Assembly: GCA_046292445.1 (NCBI GenBank)
Contig: JBKBQT010000014.1
Coordinates: 1 to 64,000 of the forward strand
DNA length: 64,000 nucleotides
Reading direction: 5' to 3'
Origin: CALIZF01 sp046292445
GTDB taxonomy: Bacteria > Pseudomonadota > Alphaproteobacteria > Rhodobacterales > Rhodobacteraceae
The position numbers were made by a program, and so were the translations under genes. Positions 26,645 to 35,597 of the stretch are shown in pieces (within the stretch, counting starts at the first letter, position 1; every line of letters begins with the position of its first letter). A model generated the notes under the pieces. It did no database searches and was not told the DNA's origin. It worked only from the letters and a program-made list of their open reading frames with translations.

Positions 26645-27820
26645 TCAGCTTCCCGAACCCGACTGGCGCGCCAGCAGCTTCCACTGCCCGCCCTCGACGA
26701 CCGAGATCGTCACCTCGTTCGCGCCCTGGTGGTTGTCGGCCGTATACTTGATCGGCGCGTCCAGCAACTCGTCATAGAAATCGAGGCTTTCCATGGCCTT
26801 GCGGAAGCTTTCCTGCGTCAGCTCCGGCCCGGCGGCCTCAAGCGCGCGCACGACGATATCGGCCGAGGAATAGCCGAGCATGGCGAAACCCGTCGCCGGC
26901 TGCCCGTATTTCGCCTCATAGGCGGCGACGAAGGCCGCCGGCACGGGATCGGCGCGGCGGGCCTGCAGATCGACCCAGCCGGCCGCGGCATAGAGCCCCT
27001 CGGTCACGCCGCCGGGCACGGCCGCCACCGCCTCGAGGAACCCGGCCGAGGTGGCGAGGAACTTCACGTCCGTCCAGCCGAGCTGCTTGGCCGTGCCGAC
27101 CACGGTGATCCCCGCGCGCACGCCGAGCGCCATCGTCACCACCTGGCAGCCGTCGGCGCGCAGCTTCTGCACCGCGCCGACGAAATCCTGCTCGTCGGGC
27201 TTGTGCGTCGTCTCGCTGACGAATTCCATCCCGACTGCCGCCGCCTGTTCCTTGGTCGCTGCCGCGATCTCGAAGCCGAAATCGGTCGGCAGATACATCG
27301 TGCAGGCCCGGGTCGTCCCGTAGGTCGCGTTGAGGTATTTCATCCCGGCGACGGTCTGGTCGTAATAGCTCGAGAAGGCGGTGAACTTGTTCTCGGCCCC
27401 CGTCTCGGGCAGCATCTCGCGCGCCGCCGTCAGCGGGTTGACGTTGAAGATGCCCTTGGGGTCCATGATCTGGAATCCCGCGAGGTTGTGCGGCGTCCCG
27501 AGGCTCAGCACCATGGCGAAGACGCGGTCGCGATTCACGAGCTTGTTGTAGCCCTGGGTCGCGCGGGGCAGCTGGTAGCTGTGATCCTCGACCACGAACC
27601 GGATCTTGCGCCCGTGCACGCCGCCGGCCGCGTTCGCCTCGTCGAACCGCAGGTTGGCGCCGTTGATCGCCGGCACGCCGACCGCGGCGAAGATCCCCGA
27701 CAGATCGTTGACCGAACCGATGACGACTTCGGTCGCGCTGACGCCCTGGGTCTGCGCGTCCGCCGCGCCGGCGAGGCCGAATGCGACAGCCGCCGCGATG
27801 GCCGTCTGGATGGGTTTCAT
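26645..27820 (-). CDS. livK: Branched-chain amino acid-type ABC substrate-binding protein
   Basis: A 391-residue periplasmic binding protein of the Leu/Ile/Val type (Peripla_BP_6). The signal peptide (MKPIQTAIAAAVAFGLAGAA) is cleaved near ADAQT. The mature fold shows VVIGSVNDLSGIFAAVGVPA, NGANLRFDEANAAGG, FVVEDHSYQLPRATQGYNKL and YLPTDFGFEIAAA. It is the last gene of livH-livM-livG-livF-ligase-livK. The ligase next door suggests the ligand is a carboxylic acid (aromatic, fatty or branched) rather than an amino acid. GGAGGA precedes the ATG. Confidence 0.9.
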   Translation of the reverse strand: MKPIQTAIAAAVAFGLAGAADAQTQGVSATEVVIGSVNDLSGIFAAVGVPAINGANLRFDEANAAGGVHGRKIRFVVEDHSYQLPRATQGYNKLVNRDRVFAMVLSLGTPHNLAGFQIMDPKGIFNVNPLTAAREMLPETGAENKFTAFSSYYDQTVAGMKYLNATYGTTRACTMYLPTDFGFEIAAATKEQAAAVGMEFVSETTHKPDEQDFVGAVQKLRADGCQVVTMALGVRAGITVVGTAKQLGWTDVKFLATSAGFLEAVAAVPGGVTEGLYAAAGWVDLQARRADPVPAAFVAAYEAKYGQPATGFAMLGYSSADIVVRALEAAGPELTQESFRKAMESLDFYDELLDAPIKYTADNHQGANEVTISVVEGGQWKLLARQSGSGS

Positions 27821-27853
27821 GATGGTCCTCCCGTTGTGCCCCGTTCGGGGCGT

Positions 27854-29752
27854 TCAAGCATACATCGCGTCGATGAGGCGCTTGTGCTTCCTTTCCACAA
27901 AGCTGCGCTTGAGCTTCATCGTCGCCGTCAGTTCCTCGTCCTCGGCCGTCAGCAGGATGTCGATCAGCCGGAAATCCTTGATCTGCTCGACCCGCGCGAA
28001 ATCGCGGTTGACCGCATCGACCTCGGTCCGGATCAGGTCGATCACCGCCTGCGCGCGGGTGAGCGAGGCGAAGTCGGAAAACGGCACCCGGTTGTCCTGG
28101 GCGTATTTCTCGACATTCTCCTGGTCGATCATGATGAGCGCCGTCAGATACTTGCGCCGGTCCCCGATGATGACCGCATCGCTGATATAGGGGCTGAACT
28201 TCAGCCGGCTCTCGATCTCGGCCGGGGTGATGTTCTTGCCGCCCGCGGTGATGATGATATCCTTCAGCCGTCCCGTGATCGTCAGGAACCCGTCCTCGAT
28301 CCGCCCGATATCGCCCGTGCGCAGCCAGCCGTCGGGGGTGAAGGTCTCGGCCGTCTTGTCCGGCAGATTCCAGTAGCCCTTGAAGTTCACCGGGCCGAGG
28401 GTCTGGATCTCGCCATCCTCCGCGATGCGCAGCGCAACGCCCGGCATCGCCGGGCCGACGCTGCCGAGCCGGTCGGCCCCAGGGCGGTTGACCGTGCATG
28501 TGGCCGTGTTCTCCGTCATCCCGTAGCCTTCATAGATCGGCACGCCGATGGCGCGATACCAGCGCAGCAGGGCCGGGCTGATCGGGGCGGCGCCGGATAT
28601 GCCCTGCACCAGACGGTCCATCCCCAGCATCTGCCGCAGGTTGCGGAACACCAGCGCCTCGGCGAGCGCCGCGCCGAGGCGCAGGCCAAAGCCCGGGCTG
28701 CGCCCGGCCGCCGCGGCATCGGCCCGCGCGAACCCGGCCTTGATCGCAAGGCCGTAAGCCATCCGCCCGGCCCATGTCGCCTGCTGCGCCATGATGGTGA
28801 CGCGGGAATAGATCTTTTCCCAGACCCGCGGCACCGCGCTGAAGGTATGCGGGCTGACCTCGCGCAGGTTTTCGAACACCGTTTCGGGGCTTTCGGCGAA
28901 GTTTACGATGGACCGGACGGCGATGGGGAAATAGGCCGAATTCCCCCGCTCGAAGATATGGCACAGCGGCAGGAAGCAGAGCTGTTCGTTCCCCGGCGCG
29001 ATGGCCAGTTCCCGGATGCCTGCCTGCATCGAGGCCATGATGTTCTCATGCGTCAGCATCGCCCCCTTGGGCGCGCCGGTCGTGCCGGATGTGTAGATCA
29101 GCAGCGCCACGTCGTCGGGCCGGGCCCGGTCGATCTCGGCATCGAAGGCGCCGGGGTCCTCCGCCGCCGCGGCCCGGCCGATCTCGTAAAGCTGCGGCAG
29201 GAACAGGAACCGGTCCTGCCCGCCCTTTTCCGCGAGGCCATGAAGCCCCTCGTCGTCGAGGATGATGACCTTCTCGACCCCCGGCGCGCCGTCCGGGATA
29301 TCGAGGAACTTGTCGAGCTGTTCCTCGTTCTCGACCACGAGGAACCGGCAGGCGCTGTCGCGCAGGATATAGGCAAGCTGCGCCGCGCTGTCGGTCGTGT
29401 AGACGCCCGAGGCGATGCCGCCGACGCATTGGATGCCCTGGTCGAAATAGAGCCATTCCTTGCGATCCTCGGACAGGATCTGCACCACGTCGCCGCGCCT
29501 CAGACCCAGCCGCCGCAGCGCCAGCCCGATCCACATCGCGTGGGTCCAATAGTCGCCCCAAGTGAAGGCATGCCAGATGCCCAGCGTCTTTTCCCGATGC
29601 GCGATCCGTCCCGGATCGTCCTTGCAGCGCAGCCGGAACAGCGCGGAAACCGTGTCGCATCCATCGACGAGGACCGGGCGGCTGCCCGGCTCGGCGTTGA
29701 TGGCAATCCCCTTGACGGTTTCCATCGCCGGTATGGTCTCGTGCCGCGTCAT
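27854..29752 (-). CDS. Long-chain acyl-CoA synthetase-like AMP-forming ligase
   Basis: A 632-residue AMP-binding enzyme that should activate a carboxylic acid to its CoA thioester with ATP. Motifs are LIYTSGTTGAPKGAMLTHEN (P-loop), GYGMTENTATC, WLRTGDIGRIEDGFL and the C-terminal DIIITAGGKNITPAEIE. Its overall form is the long-chain fatty-acid/FAA1-like group that often accompanies Liv-type transporters. GGGAGG precedes the ATG at 29752. It lies 27 bases after livF and 33 before livK, inside the transporter operon, so its substrate is probably the imported compound. Confidence 0.9.
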   Translation of the reverse strand: MTRHETIPAMETVKGIAINAEPGSRPVLVDGCDTVSALFRLRCKDDPGRIAHREKTLGIWHAFTWGDYWTHAMWIGLALRRLGLRRGDVVQILSEDRKEWLYFDQGIQCVGGIASGVYTTDSAAQLAYILRDSACRFLVVENEEQLDKFLDIPDGAPGVEKVIILDDEGLHGLAEKGGQDRFLFLPQLYEIGRAAAAEDPGAFDAEIDRARPDDVALLIYTSGTTGAPKGAMLTHENIMASMQAGIRELAIAPGNEQLCFLPLCHIFERGNSAYFPIAVRSIVNFAESPETVFENLREVSPHTFSAVPRVWEKIYSRVTIMAQQATWAGRMAYGLAIKAGFARADAAAAGRSPGFGLRLGAALAEALVFRNLRQMLGMDRLVQGISGAAPISPALLRWYRAIGVPIYEGYGMTENTATCTVNRPGADRLGSVGPAMPGVALRIAEDGEIQTLGPVNFKGYWNLPDKTAETFTPDGWLRTGDIGRIEDGFLTITGRLKDIIITAGGKNITPAEIESRLKFSPYISDAVIIGDRRKYLTALIMIDQENVEKYAQDNRVPFSDFASLTRAQAVIDLIRTEVDAVNRDFARVEQIKDFRLIDILLTAEDEELTATMKLKRSFVERKHKRLIDAMYA

Positions 29753-29779
29753 GCCCGCCCTCCCGTTACCGCCCCGATC

Positions 29780-30550
29780 CTACCGCCACGTCTTCTTGCG
29801 CTTCCACCGCCGCTCGCCCCGCGCGCCTTCTGCCGAATGGCCGAGATAGAAGCTCTGGATATCCTCCGACGCCGCCAGTCGATCGGCGGTGCCCGCCATG
29901 ACGATCCGCCCGATCTCCATCACATAGCCGTCGTCGGCGAGCTCGAGCGCCACGGCCGCGTTCTGTTCGACCAGCATCATCGTCACCCCCTCGTCGCGGT
30001 TGAGGCGCCCAAGGATGCCGAAAATCTCCTGCGTCAGGATCGGCGAGAGGCCGAGCGAAGGCTCGTCGAGCAGCATGATCGCCGGGCGCAGCATCAGGCC
30101 CCGCCCGATGGCCAGCATCTGCTGCTGCCCGCCCGAGAGCGTCCCCGCCTCTTGCAGGCGGCGTTCCTTGAGGATCGGAAAGTAGGTGAACACCAGATCG
30201 CGGTCGCGGGCGATCTCGGCCCGGTCGGACCGGGTATAGGCGCCGAGGGCGAGGTTTTCCTCGACCGTCAGCAGCGGAAAGACCTCGCGCCCCTCGGGGA
30301 CATGAACGATCCCGGCCTCGACGATGCGGTGCGGCTCCCATCCCTGGATGGCGCGGCCCTGATAGAGGATCTCGCCCTTTTCGGGGTTCATGATGCCCGA
30401 AATGGTCTTGAGCAGCGTCGTCTTGCCCGCGCCGTTCGCGCCCAGCACCGTCACCACCCGGCCCTTTTCCACCGTCAGGCTGACCCCCCGGATCGCCTGG
30501 ATCGGGCCATAGAAGGTCTCGAGGTTGCGCACCTCCAGCAGCGCCGTCAT
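29780..30550 (-). CDS. livF: Liv-type ABC transporter ATPase LivF
   Basis: A 256-residue ABC ATPase. Walker A GANGAGKTTLL, the LivF-typical VPEGREVFPLLTVEENLALGA, signature LSGGQQQMLAIGRGLM, Walker B LLDEPSLGLSP and the H-loop-type VEQN are visible. It pairs with LivG beneath the LivH/LivM permeases. ATG 30550 overlaps the livG stop by 4 bp (ATGA). The C-terminal basic tail (GERRWKRKKTWR) is slightly longer than usual. Confidence 0.93.
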   Translation of the reverse strand: MTALLEVRNLETFYGPIQAIRGVSLTVEKGRVVTVLGANGAGKTTLLKTISGIMNPEKGEILYQGRAIQGWEPHRIVEAGIVHVPEGREVFPLLTVEENLALGAYTRSDRAEIARDRDLVFTYFPILKERRLQEAGTLSGGQQQMLAIGRGLMLRPAIMLLDEPSLGLSPILTQEIFGILGRLNRDEGVTMMLVEQNAAVALELADDGYVMEIGRIVMAGTADRLAASEDIQSFYLGHSAEGARGERRWKRKKTWR

Positions 30551-31341
30551 CGCGCCCGCCCCCCGGCCGTCTTGGACGCCGGATCGGTCCCGAGATAGGC
30601 CGCGATGACCGCCGGATGCGCCTGCACCTCGGCCGGCGTTCCCTCGGCCAGCCGCGCGCCGTCGGCCAGCGCCAGCACCCGGTCCGACACCTTGCCGACA
30701 AGCCCCATGTCGTGTTCCACCATCAGGACCGTGATCCCCATCTGCCGGCGGATGTCGTCGATCCACCAGCGCATGTTCTGCGTCTCCTCGACCGAAAGGC
30801 CCGAGGCCGGCTCGTCGAGCAGCAGAAGGCGCGGCCTCGACGCCAGCGCCCGGCCCAGTTCCACCACCTTGCGCACCCCGTAGGGCAGACCGGCGATGCG
30901 CGTGTCGCGGTAGGGCTGCAGGTCGAGGAACTCGATCACCTCCTCGACCGCATGGCGATGCGCGCGCTCCTCGGCCCGCACGGATGGCAGGTGGAAAAGC
31001 TGCTCGGCCAGCGTCGTGCGCCGGTGCCGGTGGCGGCCCACCAGCAGGTTGGCCAGCACCGTCGATTGCTGGAACAGCTCGATGTTCTGGAACGTCCGCG
31101 CGATGCCGAGGCCCGGCACGTCATGCGGGGCAAGGCGCAGAAGGTCCTGCCCGTCGAAGGTGATCGTCCCCGACACCGGCGTGTAGAACCGCGAGATCAG
31201 GTTGAACACAGTGGACTTGCCCGCCCCGTTCGGCCCGACGAGGGCAAAGACCTCGCCCTCCTCGACCGACAGGGTCAGGCGGTTGACCGCCGTCACCCCG
31301 CCGAACCTGAGCGTCACATCGGTGAGTTGCAAGAGGCTCAC
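30547..31341 (-). CDS. livG: Liv-type ABC transporter ATPase LivG
   Basis: A 264-residue ABC ATPase with Walker A GPNGAGKSTVFN, the LivG-typical LGIARTFQNIELF, an atypical signature region LPYGVRKVVELGRALA in place of LSxGQ, Walker B LLLDEPASGLS and H-loop VEHDM. The LPYGxxR variant is normal for LivG proteins. The GTG start sits within the livM stop (GTGA). Energises uptake through LivH/LivM. Confidence 0.93.
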   Translation of the reverse strand: MSLLQLTDVTLRFGGVTAVNRLTLSVEEGEVFALVGPNGAGKSTVFNLISRFYTPVSGTITFDGQDLLRLAPHDVPGLGIARTFQNIELFQQSTVLANLLVGRHRHRRTTLAEQLFHLPSVRAEERAHRHAVEEVIEFLDLQPYRDTRIAGLPYGVRKVVELGRALASRPRLLLLDEPASGLSVEETQNMRWWIDDIRRQMGITVLMVEHDMGLVGKVSDRVLALADGARLAEGTPAEVQAHPAVIAAYLGTDPASKTAGGRAR

Positions 31342-32420
31342 CGCAACCGCTCCGTCTTGAGATAGCTGCGCTGGCGGCGGAACATGTCCTTGCGCGCGAA
31401 GGGAAAGAGCTCGAGCCAGGCCTTGATCTTGAGCCACCTGCCCCAGAGCCCCATCGGCTCGAACAGGATGAAGGCGATCAGGATCAGGCCGAACACGCCG
31501 TTCTCCAGCCCCGGGATCGCCACGCCGCGGCCGAGGCTGCCGGTGACGATCGACAGAAGCTGCGGCAGGAAGGCGATCACCACCGCGCCGAGGAACGCGC
31601 CCTGGATGAAGCCGAGCCCGCCGACGACGATCATCATCACAAGCTGGATCGCGATGAGGAAGGTGAAGGTCTCGTTGTTGAACGCGCCCGCGAAGAGGCC
31701 CATCAGCGCGCCCCCGAGGCCCGTGATCGCGCAGGACAGGCCGAAGGCGATGGTCTTGGTCCGCGCGACGTTCACGCCCATCGCCTGGGCGGAAATCTCG
31801 CTGTCGCGCACCGCGGCGAAGGACCGCCCCGTGGGCGAGCGCAGGATGTTCACATAGGCCAGCGTGACCAGCACCGTGATCGCCAGCACCATCCAGTAGT
31901 AGAGCGCGGGCGTCGACCAGCGGTTGACCTCGACCCCCGCGATCAGGATTGGCGGCGCGTAAAGGCCGTTTACCCCGCCCGACCAGGGTGCGGTCAGCAC
32001 GATGATGTCGTCGGCGAGGATCGCGAGCGCGATGGTCGCGATGGCCAGATACACCCCGTGCAGCTTGAGCGCCGGAATGGCGATCAGCGCGCCGACGACG
32101 CCAGTGATGATGCCGGCCAGCGGAAAGGCGATCAGGAACGGAACGCCCGCATTCATCATCAGCACGCAGGCATAACAGCCCAGCGCCATGAAGGCCGAAT
32201 GCCCGAGGCTGACCTGCCCGGCATGCCCTGTCAGCAGCATCAGGCCGAGGCCGGCGATGGCCCAGATGAGGACATTCGTCGCCTCGCCGAGGAAATAGGC
32301 GTCGATCCCGAAGGGCAGCGCGACGGCGGCGGCCAGCAGAAGGGCGTATTTCAGCGCCTGCCGCCAGTCCTCGAACAGCCGGATGTCCTGGTCATAGGTC
32401 GTCTTGAACTGGACGCGCAT
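31338..32420 (-). CDS. livM: Liv-type ABC transporter permease LivM
   Basis: A 360-residue inner-membrane permease with about ten hydrophobic segments. The family block GLGLMLLTGHAGQVSLGHSAF lies near residue 57, and the cytoplasmic coupling segment SPTGRSFAAVRDSEISAQAM follows. Its N-terminus (MRVQFKTTYDQDIRLFEDW) is a short cytoplasmic lead. It starts 3 bases after the livH stop, and its stop is fused to the livG start. Confidence 0.93.
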   Translation of the reverse strand: MRVQFKTTYDQDIRLFEDWRQALKYALLLAAAVALPFGIDAYFLGEATNVLIWAIAGLGLMLLTGHAGQVSLGHSAFMALGCYACVLMMNAGVPFLIAFPLAGIITGVVGALIAIPALKLHGVYLAIATIALAILADDIIVLTAPWSGGVNGLYAPPILIAGVEVNRWSTPALYYWMVLAITVLVTLAYVNILRSPTGRSFAAVRDSEISAQAMGVNVARTKTIAFGLSCAITGLGGALMGLFAGAFNNETFTFLIAIQLVMMIVVGGLGFIQGAFLGAVVIAFLPQLLSIVTGSLGRGVAIPGLENGVFGLILIAFILFEPMGLWGRWLKIKAWLELFPFARKDMFRRQRSYLKTERLR

Positions 32421-32423
32421 CCC

Positions 32424-33299
32424 CTACACCTTCTTGGCACGCACTTGCGCGAACAGGCCGTGCGGGCGGAACAGCAGCACCGCGATCAGCAGGGCATAGG
32501 GCGCGATCTGGCTCCACCCCGGCGGCAGGTAGCGGGCGGCAAAGGGCTCGATCACCCCGACGATCAGCCCGCCGAGCAGCGCGCCCGGCAGGCTGCCGAA
32601 ACCGCCGATGACGGCGGCGGCAAAGGCCTTGATGCCGATGAATCCCGCATTGGGGTCGATCGCGCCCTTGGAGGCATAGAGGATCCCGGCCACCGCCGCG
32701 ACGATCCCCGCCAGCGCCCAGACGAGGCCCTGCACCCGCTTGACCGGGATGCCCATGTAATAGGCCGCCATCTGGTTCTGGCTCGACGCCTGCATCGCAA
32801 GGCCGATGCGCGTGCGGCGAAAGAACTGCCACAGCAGGAGCGTCAGGATCGCAGTGACAAGGATCACCGCCACATCCACCAGCCCCAGCACCACGCCGCC
32901 CACCCGCACATCGCCGAGCGCCAGCGGCGAGCGGAGCGATTGCGGCTCGTGCCCCCAGATCGCCCCGACGCCGAACCGGATCACGAAGCCGAGCGCGATG
33001 GTCAGGATGATGATCGCCGTCTGGCTCTGCCCGAAGACGAAGCGCAGGATGGTGCGGTCCACCAGATAGCCGAACAGCCCCATCACGAGGAACACCAGCG
33101 GCAGGGCGAGCCAGAAGTTGATGCCCCAGTATTCCGGGTTCACGAGGCCGAGCGTCACGAAGGCGCCCAGCATCATGAAATCGCCCTGGGCGAAATTCAC
33201 CGCTTCGGTCGCCTTGTAGATCAGCACGAAGCCGAGCGCGACAAGGCCGTAGACGCAGCCATTCGCCAGACCGCTGATGAGCAGTTGCAGGACGTCCAC
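32424..33299 (-). CDS. livH: Liv-type ABC transporter permease LivH
   Basis: A 291-residue inner-membrane permease, first gene of the leftward operon. It begins VDVLQLLISGLANGCVYGLV, and the LivH hallmark ATEAVNFAQGDFMMLGAF follows. The GTG start at 33299 is chosen because GGAGGA lies 7 bases upstream; a longer frame adds basic, non-hydrophobic sequence. The family permease signature near the end reads GIKAFAAAVIGGFGSLPGAL. Transcribed from the divergent control region shared with tetR. Confidence 0.92.
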   Translation of the reverse strand: MDVLQLLISGLANGCVYGLVALGFVLIYKATEAVNFAQGDFMMLGAFVTLGLVNPEYWGINFWLALPLVFLVMGLFGYLVDRTILRFVFGQSQTAIIILTIALGFVIRFGVGAIWGHEPQSLRSPLALGDVRVGGVVLGLVDVAVILVTAILTLLLWQFFRRTRIGLAMQASSQNQMAAYYMGIPVKRVQGLVWALAGIVAAVAGILYASKGAIDPNAGFIGIKAFAAAVIGGFGSLPGALLGGLIVGVIEPFAARYLPPGWSQIAPYALLIAVLLFRPHGLFAQVRAKKV

Positions 33300-33382
33300 G
33301 CAATCCTCCCCGCGCCGCGCCCCGGCGTCGTGCCGGGCTGCGGCGCCCTTCGCGGGCACTCTGACGGCACCCGGCAAGGGGT

Positions 33383-33411
33383 ATCTCGGCATGTTTCGCC
33401 CCATGCGTCAA
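33383..33411 (-). promoter_or_regulatory. Candidate livH promoter
   Basis: On the minus strand TTGACG (33411-33406) is followed after 17 bases by CGAGAT (33388-33383), a good -35 and a weak -10, about 80 bases before the livH GTG. A short GCATG/CATGC dyad (33389-33393, 33402-33406) lies between them and might bind a regulator. Confidence 0.5.
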
Positions 33412-33445
33412 CCGCCTTGGCCCTCCGGGACAGGGGGTTGACGCA
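33404..33445. repeat. 10-bp inverted repeat holding the two divergent -35 boxes
   Basis: TGCGTCAACC (33404-33413) and GGTTGACGCA (33436-33445) are perfect inverted copies, 22 bases apart. Each holds a TTGACG -35 hexamer, one facing livH and one facing tetR. Confidence 0.7.
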
Positions 33446-33466
33446 ACGGGAAGCACTGGTGAATTT
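33438..33466 (+). promoter_or_regulatory. Candidate tetR operon promoter
   Basis: TTGACG (33438-33443), a 17-base spacer and GAATTT (33461-33466) put the transcript start near 33473, only about 20 bases before the tetR ATG. The -10 box and start region lie inside the palindrome at 33463-33495. Confidence 0.6.
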
Positions 33467-33495
33467 CATGAAGCCTGGTTCAGGTCTCATGAAAT
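33463..33495. promoter_or_regulatory. Candidate TetR operator covering promoter and start codon
   Basis: A nested palindrome centred on 33479. Outer arms are ATTTCATGA (33463-33471) and TCATGAAAT (33487-33495); inner arms are CCTG (33474-33477) and CAGG (33481-33484) around GTT. Thirteen of fifteen inner position pairs (33464-33494) are complementary. It covers the -10 region and the ATG of the regulator, as expected for autorepression. Confidence 0.7.
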
Positions 33496-34096
33496 GACGA
33501 ACACCCCGGCCGACCGCCCCCTGCCCCGCACCCGCCGCGGACGATCCACCCGCGAGGCGATCCTGCGCGCGGCCGAAGAGGTGATCGGCGCGCGCGGCTT
33601 TGCCGCCGCCTCGATCGCCGACATCACCCGCGCGGCCGGCATCGCGCAGGGCACGTTCTACATCTATTTCGAAAGCAAGGACCATGTCTTCCGCGAGCTC
33701 GTCGCCGAAATGGGCCGGCTGACGCGCAAGCGGCTGGCCGAGGCGGTGGCGGATGCGCCGGACCGGCTTTCGGCCGAGCGGCTCGGCCTCGCCGCCTTCC
33801 TGCGCTTCGTGGCCGAGCGCCCGACGCTCTATAACATCGTGGAAGAAGCGCGGTTCGTCGATCCCCCGTCCTATCGCGCCTATTTCGACACCTTCGCCCG
33901 CGCCTATGCAAGGAACCTTGCAGCCGCCGCCAGCGAGGGCGAGATTAGGCCGGGCAACGCCGAGGTGCGGGCATGGGCGCTGATGGGCATGGCGGTGACG
34001 CTGGGCGAACGCTACGGGCTGAACGATCCGGGCGCCGACCGCGACGCGGTGGTGGCCGAAGTGTTCGACATGCTCGAACGCGGACTGCGCCCGTGA
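33494..34096 (+). CDS. TetR-family transcriptional regulator
   Basis: A 200-residue TetR/AcrR regulator. The N-terminal helix-turn-helix spans about residues 15-62: TREAILRAAEEVIGARGFAA, IADITRAAGIAQGTFYIYF, ESKDHVFRELV. The C-terminal ligand domain is all-helical. The ATG lies inside a palindrome that also covers the promoter, with no Shine-Dalgarno sequence, so the leader is about 20 bases. Divergent liv genes and the co-directional ligase/hotdog genes make a CoA ester or free acid a likely effector; this is inference. Confidence 0.93.
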   Translation: MTNTPADRPLPRTRRGRSTREAILRAAEEVIGARGFAAASIADITRAAGIAQGTFYIYFESKDHVFRELVAEMGRLTRKRLAEAVADAPDRLSAERLGLAAFLRFVAERPTLYNIVEEARFVDPPSYRAYFDTFARAYARNLAAAASEGEIRPGNAEVRAWALMGMAVTLGERYGLNDPGADRDAVVAEVFDMLERGLRP

Positions 34097-34112
34097 CGGG
34101 CGGCGGCACGGC

Positions 34113-35597
34113 ATGATGGCGCCCGACCTCGACGCGCCCGACTTCGCCGCCCGACGCGCGGCGCTGTCGCCCGATGCGCCGGCCTTCGTCGATCACGGCA
34201 CCGGCCGCACCTGGACCTTCGCCATGGTCGATGCCGAGGCGCAGCAGCTCGCGGGCGGCCTGCGCGCCGCGGGCCATCCCCCCGGCACCCGCATCGGCGT
34301 GCTGAGCCTCAACCGGGCCGAGGTCTTTGTCGCCCTGTTCGCCGCGCGCAAGGCCGGGCTGATCCTCGTGCCGCTCAACTGGCGCCAGCCGGTGGCGGAA
34401 CTCGGGGCGATCGTGGCTGCAACCGGGATTGCGGCGGTGATCCACGATACCGCCCATGCCGGCTGCGTCGCCGCGCTCGGCCTGCCCGGCATCGCCATGA
34501 GCGACGGCGGCGGCTTCGCGCCGCTGCCCGCCCGCGCCGCCCCGCCGCCCGCGCCGATGGCCGAGACCGATCCGTGGTATCTGCTGCTGACCTCGGGCAC
34601 GACCGGCACCCCCAAGGCGGTCATCCAGACGCCGCGCATGACGCTCGCCTGCGCGGTCAACATCGCGCAGGCCCTTGGCATCGGCGCGCAGGACCGCGGC
34701 GCGTGCTACCTGCCGCTGTTTCACACCGCCGGCCTCAACCTCTTTGCGCTGCCGCTGTTCCTCTGGGGCGGGTGCAGCCACATCCTGCCACGCTTCGATG
34801 CCGCCACGCTGCTGGCGATGATCGACCGGGGGGATGTGACGCAGTTCTTCGGCGTCCCCACGATCTACCACGCCTTCCGCCATCACCCGGACCTGGCGCG
34901 GACCGACCTCGGCCGGGTGCGCGGCTATGCCTGCGGCGGGGCGGCGCTGCCGGTCGATCTGATCGCCTTCTTTGCCGATCGCGGCGCGGTGATCTGCAAC
35001 GGTTACGGCATGACCGAGACCGGCCCGACCGGGTTCCTGATCGACCGCGCCGCGGCGCTCACGCGCATCGGATCGGTCGGCAAGCCGCAGATGCTGACCG
35101 AGGCGCGGCTGGACGGCGTGCCGGACGGCGCGCCGGGCACGGGCGAGATCCTGATGCGCGGGGCGACCGTCACCCCCGGCTACTTCGCCAACCCGGCCGC
35201 AGATGCCGCCGCCTTCACCTCCGACGGCTGGCTGCGCACCGGCGATGTGGCCATGCGCGATGCGGACGGCTATTACACGATCGTCGATCGCCTCAAGGAC
35301 ATGTTCATCTCGGGCGGCGAGAACGTCTATCCGGCCGAGGTGGAGCGGGTGCTCGACACCCATCCGTCTGTCCTCGAGTCTGCGGTGATCGGCGTAGCGG
35401 ATCCTGCCTGGGGTGAGGTGGGCCGTGCCTTCCTGGTTCCACGCCCCGGCGCGGTGCCGGACCTTGCCGCCCTGCCCGACTGGTGCCGCGCGCGGCTCGC
35501 GGCCTACAAGGTGCCGCGATCCTTCCGGCTGCTGGACGCGCTGCCGCGCACGCCGGCCGGAAAGGTATGCAAACCGGACCTGCGGGCGATGCCGTGA
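34113..35597 (+). CDS. Class I adenylate-forming acyl-CoA ligase
   Basis: A 494-residue AMP-forming ligase: LLLTSGTTGTPKAVIQTPR (ATP loop), FHTAGLNLFALPLF, NGYGMTETGPTGFL, GWLRTGDVAMRDADGYY and LKDMFISGGENVYPAEVE hinge, with the late catalytic Lys in RTPAGKVCK. It resembles medium-chain or aromatic acid CoA ligases and is distinct from the longer ligase in the liv operon. It begins 16 bases after tetR, and its stop is coupled to the MaoC gene (GTGA). It probably feeds a hydratase step. Confidence 0.9.
   Translation: MMAPDLDAPDFAARRAALSPDAPAFVDHGTGRTWTFAMVDAEAQQLAGGLRAAGHPPGTRIGVLSLNRAEVFVALFAARKAGLILVPLNWRQPVAELGAIVAATGIAAVIHDTAHAGCVAALGLPGIAMSDGGGFAPLPARAAPPPAPMAETDPWYLLLTSGTTGTPKAVIQTPRMTLACAVNIAQALGIGAQDRGACYLPLFHTAGLNLFALPLFLWGGCSHILPRFDAATLLAMIDRGDVTQFFGVPTIYHAFRHHPDLARTDLGRVRGYACGGAALPVDLIAFFADRGAVICNGYGMTETGPTGFLIDRAAALTRIGSVGKPQMLTEARLDGVPDGAPGTGEILMRGATVTPGYFANPAADAAAFTSDGWLRTGDVAMRDADGYYTIVDRLKDMFISGGENVYPAEVERVLDTHPSVLESAVIGVADPAWGEVGRAFLVPRPGAVPDLAALPDWCRARLAAYKVPRSFRLLDALPRTPAGKVCKPDLRAMP

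Noticed and set aside
26729..30598. A 1289-codon open frame on the plus strand
   Set aside because: Antisense shadow of livK, the acyl-CoA ligase and livF, which all have clear family motifs on the minus strand.
33438..33495. Possible riboswitch or attenuator before tetR
   Set aside because: The predicted leader is only about 20 bases and the symmetry is that of a DNA operator.
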